13,746 nucleotides of DNA from Chloroflexi bacterium RBG_13_51_52 (lineage in GTDB: Bacteria; Chloroflexota; Dehalococcoidia; Dehalococcoidales; RBG-16-60-22), in contig MGMT01000019.1 of assembly GCA_001796525.1 (NCBI GenBank), positions 1 to 13,746 of the forward strand, read 5' to 3'. Shown here in pieces: positions 7,472 to 13,454 of this stretch. Under the pieces are notes generated by a model, which was given only the letters and a program-made list of their open reading frames with translations, had not been told where the DNA came from and did no database searches. Both the position numbers and the translations under genes were made by a program. The first letter of the stretch is position 1. Each line of letters starts with the position of its first letter.

Positions 7472-7496
7472 AAAAAATCACGGACTAGTTCCTGTG
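7472..7496 (-). terminator. Intrinsic terminator at the end of the molybdopterin oxidoreductase gene
   Basis: Read on the minus strand, CAC-A-GGA and TCC-GTG pair (six base pairs with a one-base bulge) around the loop ACTAG, followed by A and six Ts. The stop codon TAG lies inside the loop, so the hairpin overlaps the gene end. Confidence 0.55.
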
Positions 7497-9557
7497 CTTT
7501 ACAACCTGGCAAAGCTGTGATTTGCAGGGAATAAAGCCGGAAATCGGGTCGAGGGTTGTATCGTCTACCAGCTCGTTTACATTAGCTTCATTGGGCCAGT
7601 GGTGGGGTAGAGAAACAACGCCGGGCAGAATCGTATCCGTTATGTTGGCTTTCATTTTTATACTACCGCGGGTTGAACTGACGGTTACCGTGTCGCCCGT
7701 CTTGATAGCTCTTTGATTGGCATCGTAAGGATTAATATCCACCAGCGGGTCGGGCATCATCTTGCGGAGTCGCGGTATGTTACGGAACTGCGAGTGGGTA
7801 TAAGCCATGACCCTGGCGCCGGAGGTCATCACCAGCGGGTATTTTTTTGCCAGTTCGGGTTGACTCAACGGGCTTTCCGGGGGCTCTTTATAAGAGGGGA
7901 GGGGGTCCAGTCCGTGCTCTGCCAGCACCGAGGAGGCTATCTCCACCTTGCCGGAAGCGGTTTTAAAACCCGTCTTTTCATAGTGTTTTTCCGGCCTCGG
8001 CTGCAGCGCAAGCTTAATGCCTTCCGGTTTTGATTCAAGGTCTTTGAACGTGATTTTCATGGGTTCCAGGATATGGTCGACGCACTTTTCAAAGCTGCCG
8101 TTCCAGAACAAGTCCCCAAAGCCCAGCCTTTTAGCTAGGCCGGAATAAATGTCCCATTCCGTACGGCATTCGCCGGGAGGGCTGACCGCTGGCTGTATTA
8201 ACTTTACATTACCGAAATATTCGGTCAGGAGAATGTGCCTTTCCAGCCATGACGCTATGGGCAGAACGATATCGGAGACCTGCGTCCCGGGCGTGTGGAA
8301 GTATTCCGTCACGGCGATGAAATCCAGCTTATTTAAGTCCTTGACTATCCTTCGGGAATTAGCGAAAAACTGGATATCGAGTCCCGGGGAGAAAAGGGCT
8401 TTGATGGGGTAGGGCTGGCCGCTTTCAATCTGGTCGGCGATGGCGTTCGATTGCATTTCGCGGTAGCGTTTCGTCCATATCGGAAAGCGTTTTGAACCCA
8501 CGCCGGGGGGCATTTTAGCGACTCTCTCGTGCAGGGTGATATCGTTGGTTTTCGCGTTGGATATAGGACCGAGTGTATTGCCTCCGGGAACGCCTATATT
8601 GCCGGTCAGCGCCGCCAGCAGAATAACGGCGCGGTGGTTCTGCACGCCGTTGGCGTGATGGGTGGTGCTGTTGCTGCTCATGTGCAGCTTGGCGGGCTTA
8701 TTGCGGGCATAGAGTAAAGCGGCTTCCCTGATTTTTGCCGCGGGCACCCGGGTGATTTTTTCCACGCGTTCCGGGGTATATTCTTTTACCAGTTTTTTCA
8801 GGTCGTTAAAGCCGACCGTCCATTTCTCGGTGAAGTCTTTATCGTGAAGGTTTTCACCGATGATTACGTTCATCATGCCCAGCGCCAGGGCGCCGTCGGT
8901 GCCCGGGCGGAGCTGGAGGTGTATATCGGCTTTGGCGGCAATAGTGGTACGGCGTGGGTCGACCACAACGAGCTTGACGCCTTTTTCTTTAGCTTCGAGG
9001 TTGACCTGCCAGGCGGGGGGAGATGATATCACCGCGGCGCCCCAGATAAGCTTGCATCTGGTCTCGGGGTCGATGCCGGAGCCGGTGCCTGCCATGTAAG
9101 AGTATTCCGCGCCGTAGGTAAGGTTGGCGGCTATCCAGGTTCCGGAAAAGCAATTCGAGCTCTCGGTGCAGTAGTTGGGCGAGCCGAAAGCGTGGGTCAG
9201 GCGGTGGAAATAGGGGCGGGGCTCTTTAGTGTAGGCAATCCAGAAAACCACCGACTCGGGTCCGTATTTGTCCTTGACCGACTGAAGACCATCGGCGACG
9301 GTATCCAGCGCTTCGTCCCACGGAATGCGCTGCCAGTTGCCGCTTCCCCGCTTGCCGGTACGTTTTAAAGGATAAAGGAGACGGACCGGGTGGTAAATAA
9401 AGTCCATTTGGGCTTTCCAGCGCGGGCAGTGGCTTACCTTCGGGTCTGCCGTCTCTACCTTTACCACCTTGCCGTCGCTGACGTGGATTTTCATCGGGCA
9501 GGTCATGGTGCACATGTAGCAAATACCGTCTTTGATTTCCACAGACTTAGCCATCAA
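7485..9557 (-). CDS. Stand-alone molybdopterin oxidoreductase, DMSO-reductase family, acetylene-hydratase-like layout
   Basis: A 690-residue Mo/W-bisPGD enzyme. An N-terminal 4Fe-4S site is formed by Cys13, Cys16, Cys20 and Cys44 (C-x2-C-x3-C-x23-C), followed by RLLYPLKRTGKRG and WDEALD. ESSNCFSG (132-139) places Cys136 as the probable metal ligand. VVVDPRRT (197-204) and LRPGTDGALALGM (216-228) are cofactor-binding segments, and ALTGNIGVPGGN follows. The C-terminal dinucleotide-binding domain spans about 571-690. There is no twin-arginine signal, so it is cytoplasmic, and no iron-sulfur or membrane subunit gene adjoins it. The layout recalls acetylene hydratase and related enzymes, but the residue after the second cluster Cys is Thr17, not the hydratase's catalytic Asp. 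Substrate unknown. Translation may begin at TTG 9557 (GAGAGGGG eight bases upstream) or ATG 9554; the two differ by one residue. Confidence 0.9.
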   Translation of the reverse strand: MMAKSVEIKDGICYMCTMTCPMKIHVSDGKVVKVETADPKVSHCPRWKAQMDFIYHPVRLLYPLKRTGKRGSGNWQRIPWDEALDTVADGLQSVKDKYGPESVVFWIAYTKEPRPYFHRLTHAFGSPNYCTESSNCFSGTWIAANLTYGAEYSYMAGTGSGIDPETRCKLIWGAAVISSPPAWQVNLEAKEKGVKLVVVDPRRTTIAAKADIHLQLRPGTDGALALGMMNVIIGENLHDKDFTEKWTVGFNDLKKLVKEYTPERVEKITRVPAAKIREAALLYARNKPAKLHMSSNSTTHHANGVQNHRAVILLAALTGNIGVPGGNTLGPISNAKTNDITLHERVAKMPPGVGSKRFPIWTKRYREMQSNAIADQIESGQPYPIKALFSPGLDIQFFANSRRIVKDLNKLDFIAVTEYFHTPGTQVSDIVLPIASWLERHILLTEYFGNVKLIQPAVSPPGECRTEWDIYSGLAKRLGFGDLFWNGSFEKCVDHILEPMKITFKDLESKPEGIKLALQPRPEKHYEKTGFKTASGKVEIASSVLAEHGLDPLPSYKEPPESPLSQPELAKKYPLVMTSGARVMAYTHSQFRNIPRLRKMMPDPLVDINPYDANQRAIKTGDTVTVSSTRGSIKMKANITDTILPGVVSLPHHWPNEANVNELVDDTTLDPISGFIPCKSQLCQVVKHRN

Positions 9558-9586
9558 GCATCACGCCCCTCTCGCAGGATTTTCAT

Positions 9587-9656
9587 ACGGGTAAGGATTT
9601 TATACCCATTTCCCATTATTATAACAGTTGTTATTCAGAGCACAAAATATACCCAT
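9587..9656. repeat. Repeated TACCCAT elements in the rsfS/oxidoreductase divergent promoter region
   Basis: TATACCCAT occurs exactly twice, at 9601-9609 and 9648-9656. An inverted near-copy (ACGGGTA, 9587-9593, reverse TACCCGT) lies beside the first. The copies flank the -10/-35 pair of the oxidoreductase and overlap the -35 region of rsfS, as expected for a regulator binding site. No regulator is identified. Confidence 0.35.
9618..9645 (-). promoter_or_regulatory. Promoter for the molybdopterin oxidoreductase
   Basis: On the minus strand TTGTGC (9640-9645) and TATAAT (9618-9623) are spaced by 16 bases. Predicted start near 9611, leaving a leader of about 55 nt with the GAGAGGGG ribosome site (9566-9573). 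Confidence 0.5.
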
Positions 9657-9670
9657 ATCCTGTGAGCTTG

Positions 9671-9679
9671 TGCTATAAT
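9671..9679 (+). promoter_or_regulatory. Extended -10 promoter of rsfS
   Basis: TGCTATAAT is a perfect extended -10 (TGn plus TATAAT). The -35 position (ACCCAT) is poor, which an extended -10 tolerates. Predicted start near 9686, leaving a 22-nt leader that carries the GGGAGGG ribosome site. Confidence 0.6.
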
Positions 9680-9693
9680 TTAAGAAATAAATC

Positions 9694-9700
9694 GGGAGGG
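9694..9700 (+). promoter_or_regulatory. Strong Shine-Dalgarno that fixes the rsfS start at CTG 9708
   Basis: GGGAGGG ends seven bases before CTG at 9708. No ATG, GTG or TTG lies in the rsfS frame near it, and the frame is closed upstream by TAA at 9681-9683. The site therefore argues for initiation at CTG. Confidence 0.65.
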
Positions 9701-9707
9701 ATTATAT

Positions 9708-10052
9708 CTGGAAGGACTGGAGTTAGCCCGAAAAGCTGTAGAAATCGCCAGCGATAAGCAGGCAAATAATATCGTATTACTGGATGTCCGTGAATTGTGC
9801 AGTTTCGCGGACTATTTTGTTATCTGTGAGGGCGAGAGCGCCCGGCAAATCCGTACCATCAACGACGAAATCGAAAAGGAACTCAAGAAAGAAGGCGTCC
9901 TGCCGCATCACCGCGAGGGAGGCACCGACTCCGGCTGGCTTTTACTCGATTACAGCGATGTTATCGTGCATATTTTCGGCGCGGCGGAACGCGAATATTA
10001 TAATCTTGATGAACTCTGGCAGGACGCTAAAACCGTTTTGAGTATTCAGTAA
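9708..10052 (+). CDS. rsfS: Ribosomal silencing factor RsfS (Iojap/RsfA), probable CTG start
   Basis: RsfS binds ribosomal protein uL14 and blocks subunit joining, lowering translation when nutrients are scarce. The 114-residue frame shows the whole family pattern: EGLELARKAVEIASDKQA at the N-terminus, IVLLDVRELCSFADYFVIC, HHREGGTDSGWLLLDYSDVIVHIF and YYNLDELW near the end. The first conventional in-frame start is TTG at 9795, which would delete the first 29 residues including the conserved N-terminal helix. The family-like sequence continues back to CTG at 9708, which sits correctly behind a strong Shine-Dalgarno. The usual neighbour nadD is absent. It converges on ndk with a nine-base gap. 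Function is confident; the CTG start is inference from homology and ribosome-site spacing. Confidence 0.93.
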   Translation: MEGLELARKAVEIASDKQANNIVLLDVRELCSFADYFVICEGESARQIRTINDEIEKELKKEGVLPHHREGGTDSGWLLLDYSDVIVHIFGAAEREYYNLDELWQDAKTVLSIQ

Positions 10053-10061
10053 TTTGCTACT

Positions 10062-10478
10062 CTATCTGAAAATCTCTTTGTCCTTAAAGAATATCGCTAT
10101 CTCTTTTTCCGCGTTTTCCGGCGAGTCCGAAGCGTGTGTGGAGTTCCGCCGGATATCTAATCCGTAGTCCCTCCGTATCGTTCCCGGTTCGGCTTTGGCG
10201 GGGTCGGTAGCGCCCACGAGCTTTCGGATACGCTCTATAGCGCCCTCGCCTTCGAAGACGGCCGCTATAACTGGTTTAGACGTTATATGTTCCACAAGGT
10301 CATTAAAAAATGGTTTTCCCTTATGCACGGCGTAGTGTTGTTCTGCCATGGCTTTATCCATGTGCAGCATACGTAGGGCGGTCAGCTTCAGTCCCGCCCC
10401 CTGTATCCGCCCGATGATTGCGCCGGCCAGCCCTCTTTCTGTGGCAATGGGTTTGACCAGGACCAGAGACCTTTCCAT
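10062..10478 (-). CDS. ndk: Nucleoside diphosphate kinase
   Basis: Transfers the gamma phosphate of an NTP to an NDP through a phospho-histidine, balancing the nucleotide pools. The 138-residue length is normal. ERSLVLVKP opens the protein with Lys9 of the nucleotide site. RRNSTHASDSPENAEKEI (110-127) contains the phosphorylated His115 and the family signature HxSDSxExAxxE. The common Asp after KP is Ile here. The start is unambiguous, with AAGGAG six bases before the ATG. It is the last gene of the thiL operon, 33 bases after the HAD gene. That gap has its own ribosome site but no clear promoter. Confidence 0.97.
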   Translation of the reverse strand: MERSLVLVKPIATERGLAGAIIGRIQGAGLKLTALRMLHMDKAMAEQHYAVHKGKPFFNDLVEHITSKPVIAAVFEGEGAIERIRKLVGATDPAKAEPGTIRRDYGLDIRRNSTHASDSPENAEKEIAIFFKDKEIFR

Positions 10479-10511
10479 CGATTACTCCTTAAATTTATCA
10501 ATAATATCAGG

Positions 10512-11174
10512 CTATTTAAAAAGCCCGGACAATACGGAAATATCCACTTTTTCCAATGTGTCCACGATAAGGTCGGCGTTTTTCAGGCTCGTGCCGGGAT
10601 GGCTGTTGGTCACCGCCACGCATTTCATGCCGGCGCTTTTTGCGGCAGCCACTCCGGCAATGGCGTCCTCGATGACCACGCAGTTGGCAGGTTTCACGCG
10701 CAGTTTAGTAGCCGCCAGCTGGAATATCTGCGGACTGGGCTTGCCCTCGGCTACCTCGGTACCGAAAGCAATTGCCTGGAAACTGTTCTCGATGTCCAGC
10801 CCGTGAAGAATGACATCTATATTTTTCGGCACCGCCGAAGAAGCTATGGCTGTCTTGATGCCGTGCTCGTTGAGCAACTTTATCAGTTCGATGGCTCCGG
10901 GGAGGGGTATGATATTTTGAGATACGCGCTGGCGGTATAGATGTTGTTTCTTCCCGGTAAGGGCATCAATCTCTTCCGGTGATAGTTTATCACCGAGAGC
11001 GAATTTTATAATCGTGTCGTGCCTCTGCCCGAAGTGCCGCATGAAGTCCTTTTTACTGAACTCCACCCCCCGCTCCTTAAAGACGTCATGCCAGGCGCTG
11101 TAATGATAATCGGCGGTATCGGCGATAACGCCATCCATGTCCCAGAGTACGGCTTCCAGGCGGTTTTCAGACAT
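10512..11174 (-). CDS. HAD-superfamily hydrolase, beta-phosphoglucomutase-like
   Basis: A 220-residue subfamily I HAD phosphatase or phosphomutase. Motif I is DMDGV, with nucleophile Asp12 and acid/base Asp14. A helical cap follows (about 18-85). Motif II is ASSA (Ser112), the motif III lysine is Lys145 in EGKPSP, and motif IV is VIEDAIAGVAAAKSAGM with Glu169/Asp170. The cap class and the EDA.AG.AAAKSAGM ending resemble beta-phosphoglucomutases and small sugar-phosphate phosphatases. Substrate cannot be set from motifs. Its ATG lies within the end of the thioesterase gene (8-base overlap, ATGTCTGA), which suggests translational coupling. Confidence 0.9.
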   Translation of the reverse strand: MSENRLEAVLWDMDGVIADTADYHYSAWHDVFKERGVEFSKKDFMRHFGQRHDTIIKFALGDKLSPEEIDALTGKKQHLYRQRVSQNIIPLPGAIELIKLLNEHGIKTAIASSAVPKNIDVILHGLDIENSFQAIAFGTEVAEGKPSPQIFQLAATKLRVKPANCVVIEDAIAGVAAAKSAGMKCVAVTNSHPGTSLKNADLIVDTLEKVDISVLSGLFK

Positions 11175-11634
11175 GTTTACGGGTCTCCTTTACTTTATCG
11201 CCCTGCCCCGCCTGGTTTTCGGCGATGAACTGCTTGGCGGTGCTTTCGGCGATGACAGTGCCGTCCTGAAGCGCTACTTTACCGGCGGTCTCGATGAGTT
11301 TTTTCCGCTGCCGGGTTATCCAGGCGGTGATGACGAGCGGTACCTCGACCCTTACCGGCTGACGCTGCCTGATTTCGATGCTGGCGGTCACGCAGGTATT
11401 CCCGGTCGCGTAAGCGATATTGCTCATTGCTTCATCCAGCAGGCAGCCTAAAATTCCTCCGTGCAATAGCCCCGGCCACCCCTGGTGCATTTTTTCCGCC
11501 GTGAACTCGGTGCGGATGGTCTCGCCGTCCCTGGTAAAGTGGAGCTTTAATCCCAGGGGGTTGTTTTGCCCGCACCCGAAACAGAACCCCTCGTTAAGGT
11601 CGGTATTTAAAATAACTTTTGGTATCACTGCCAT
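11167..11634 (-). CDS. PaaI-type hotdog-fold thioesterase
   Basis: A 155-residue single-hotdog protein of the kind that hydrolyses acyl-CoA thioesters. CFGCGQNNPLGLKLHF (18-33) is the N-terminal signature of this subgroup. The hotdog core follows, with HQGWPGLLHGGILGCLLDEAM (50-70) containing the HGG turn and the central helix with Asp67/Glu68. Two later strands end in VIAESTAKQFIA. The Cys18-x2-Cys21 pair is part of a common CxxCG..NP.GL motif and need not bind metal. The start has TTGGAG upstream. It lies 18 bases after thiL and overlaps the HAD gene. Natural substrate unknown. Confidence 0.85.
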   Translation of the reverse strand: MAVIPKVILNTDLNEGFCFGCGQNNPLGLKLHFTRDGETIRTEFTAEKMHQGWPGLLHGGILGCLLDEAMSNIAYATGNTCVTASIEIRQRQPVRVEVPLVITAWITRQRKKLIETAGKVALQDGTVIAESTAKQFIAENQAGQGDKVKETRKHV

Positions 11635-11652
11635 CGCTGCGTCTCCAATCGG

Positions 11653-12645
11653 TTAGAAATGTGTCCATCCTGTCCGTCCGGTTTTAACGGGATTTCCGCC
11701 GGCGTCGAACAGTTCAATTTTACCCGGCGTACTTTTGACTATCTCGCCGATGACGGTTACCGGACATTTTATTACCTGCCTTATTTTAGCGATGTTCCTG
11801 GCATTGCCGGTGAAAAGCAGTTCGTAGTCCTCTCCGCCCCCCAACGCCAGTTCCAGCGCCTTCTGCTTGAAGCTGGCTTTTACTATTTCATTTACGGGTA
11901 TCAGGTCGGTTATTACTTTAGCCCCCACCCCGCTGGCTTCGCAGATATGGCGCAGGTCGGCCAGCAGTCCGTCGCTGGTATCGATAGCGGTGGTTATGCC
12001 GTGCTTGACCAGCAGTCGCCCCTCCTCGATACGCGGTACGGGATGCAGGAAAGCGTTTTTTAAATAGCCTGTTATCTTCGACCGGAACGCGAGTTTTTTC
12101 TTCAGCATCTCCAGTCCGGCGGCGGCGCTGCCTGCATAACCGGTGACGGCGATGGTGTCCCCGGACTTGGCCGTGGAGCGCCGGAGTATTTTGTTGTCCG
12201 GACAACCCCCCAGTACGGTAACGGTTACCGATACCCGGGACGCCCGGCTGATATTCCCGCCGGCAATGGCGACCTTATACTGGCGGGCGATATCGATCAT
12301 TCCCCGGTAAAGACCGGCGATATCTTCCGATTCTGTGTTATCCGGCAAAGCCAGGGCTACCAGCGCGTAATGCGGTAAACCACCCATCGCCGCGATATCA
12401 CTGATGTTTATCGCCAGGGATTTCCAGCCGAGTTCTTCCCAGGAAATCGTCTCCAGTGTAAAGTGGATATCCTGCACCATCGTGTCCACCGTGGCAAGTT
12501 GGACCTGTTCCGTGCATTTCCAGGCGGCAGTATCGTCTCCTATTCCAATGAGAAGGTCGGGCGACGCTTTATTTATCTGGGCGTCCGCAATCATCTTGTC
12601 AAGCAGGTCTATCAGCCCGAACTCTCCCAGCTCCGATACTTTCAT
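11653..12645 (-). CDS. thiL: Thiamine-monophosphate kinase
   Basis: Phosphorylates thiamine monophosphate to thiamine diphosphate, the last step of cofactor synthesis, in the cytoplasm. The 330-residue length is usual. GIGDDTA (34-40), TVDTMVQDIHF (52-62), WKSLAINISDIAAMGG (74-89), GGNISR (129-134), DTSDGL (222-227) and GGGEDYELLFT (269-279) are the ordered ThiL/PurM-like motifs, with the magnesium-binding aspartates in place. It is first of a four-gene minus-strand operon. The ATG has no Shine-Dalgarno and lies seven bases after an extended -10, so the message is probably leaderless. A PurM-fold relative such as SelD or HypE is ruled out by the TVDTMV and GGEDYELL motifs. Confidence 0.96.
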   Translation of the reverse strand: MKVSELGEFGLIDLLDKMIADAQINKASPDLLIGIGDDTAAWKCTEQVQLATVDTMVQDIHFTLETISWEELGWKSLAINISDIAAMGGLPHYALVALALPDNTESEDIAGLYRGMIDIARQYKVAIAGGNISRASRVSVTVTVLGGCPDNKILRRSTAKSGDTIAVTGYAGSAAAGLEMLKKKLAFRSKITGYLKNAFLHPVPRIEEGRLLVKHGITTAIDTSDGLLADLRHICEASGVGAKVITDLIPVNEIVKASFKQKALELALGGGEDYELLFTGNARNIAKIRQVIKCPVTVIGEIVKSTPGKIELFDAGGNPVKTGRTGWTHF

Positions 12646-12652
12646 AGCTAAA

Positions 12653-12661
12653 ATTATAGCA
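12653..12661 (-). promoter_or_regulatory. Extended -10 promoter of the thiL operon, leaderless
   Basis: Minus-strand TGCTATAAT ends seven bases before the thiL ATG. With normal spacing from -10 to start, transcription would begin at about 12646, one base before the start codon. No ribosome site is present. Confidence 0.6.
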
Positions 12662-12741
12662 TATTCCTCTATCGGCTGGCTTTTTTATGTAAAAACCACA
12701 TTTACTTTTATGAAATTGTTAAAAAATTTCGATTATTAGAT

Positions 12742-12747
12742 TATAAT
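12742..12747 (+). promoter_or_regulatory. -10 element of the DedA-like gene, near-leaderless
   Basis: TATAAT ends 12 bases before the ATG at 12760, so the leader would be about six nucleotides. No Shine-Dalgarno is visible. There is no extended -10 and no well-spaced -35; TTGTTA at 12716-12721 is 20 bases away. Confidence 0.45.
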
Positions 12748-12759
12748 TGTGGTATAGCT

Positions 12760-13395
12760 ATGTTCACCATCAGTCAGAATGTAAAAAAGTATTTCGCCCT
12801 CGGCTTGTTGGCGTTAACGCTGACGATTACTATCGTCGGGTCTGTTTTCCTGGTGAAGAACTGGGAATACATGAAAATGCTGGAAAGCCAGGGCTATCTG
12901 GGACTGTTTTTAATCTCCATCTTTGCCGGCTCCCCGATACCCATCCCCTCGCCGAACATGATTCTAACCTTTACCCTGGGGAGTATCTTGAATCCGGTGC
13001 TGGTGGGGCTGGTCTCTGGCTTCGGGAACGGCATCGGCAATACGCTGGTTTACCTGACCGGCCGCGGCGGACTTTTCTTTTTCAGGAACCTGGGTTCATC
13101 TGATAAACCTGATGAAAATCCATCGTGGCTTAGAAGACTATATCAAAAGTTCACCTCTCCGAGGATGAAAGACTTAGCCCGACGCCATGCGCTGCTGGCG
13201 GTTTTCCTGCTTTCCATGTATCCCAATCCTCTGCTCATGGCGATAATTATGGGGATGGGCGCGGCGCGCTATAAATTCTGGAAATTCTTTCTGGTTTGCT
13301 GGGCGGGCAAGACCGTCGAGGCTATGGTATTGAGCTATCTCGGCTACTTCGGCTTGCGTTCTATATTGCACTATTTCGGCATCGAGGTTACTTAA
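12760..13395 (+). CDS. DedA/VTT-domain (SNARE-associated) family membrane protein
   Basis: A 211-residue integral membrane protein with hydrophobic segments at about 11-32, 45-72, 75-100, 143-168 and 170-200. GSPIPIPSPNMILTF (57-71) is the proline-rich re-entrant segment of the VTT/DedA fold. GNGIGNTLVYLTGR (89-102) and the late GMGAARYKFWKFFLVCWAGK (165-184) fit the paired gly-rich helices and the basic loop. Members act in lipid scrambling or transport and in envelope homeostasis. The acidic residues important in E. coli DedA proteins are not evident in the first re-entrant segment, so this may belong to a divergent YqaA-like branch. The ATG lacks a Shine-Dalgarno. It is followed 59 bases later by the metallophosphoesterase gene, which has its own promoter. 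Confidence 0.78.
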   Translation: MFTISQNVKKYFALGLLALTLTITIVGSVFLVKNWEYMKMLESQGYLGLFLISIFAGSPIPIPSPNMILTFTLGSILNPVLVGLVSGFGNGIGNTLVYLTGRGGLFFFRNLGSSDKPDENPSWLRRLYQKFTSPRMKDLARRHALLAVFLLSMYPNPLLMAIIMGMGAARYKFWKFFLVCWAGKTVEAMVLSYLGYFGLRSILHYFGIEVT

Positions 13396-13437
13396 AAGCT
13401 TTATCGATATCCCCCACTTTCAATATTTATGAAAAAC

Positions 13438-13446
13438 TGCTATATT
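13438..13446 (+). promoter_or_regulatory. Extended -10 promoter of the metallophosphoesterase gene, leaderless
   Basis: TGCTATATT ends eight bases before the ATG at 13455; transcription would start about two bases before the codon. There is no ribosome site. The 59-base gap after the DedA-like gene shows no terminator. Confidence 0.5.
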
Positions 13447-13454
13447 ATTCCCAA

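Noticed and set aside
9784..10041. An 85-codon frame with an ATG start overlapping rsfS
   Set aside because: It is a shifted-frame shadow. The rsfS frame carries the full family signature and the ribosome site fits CTG 9708.
10348..10806. A 152-codon plus-strand frame
   Set aside because: It is antisense to ndk and the HAD gene, both of which have complete catalytic motifs.
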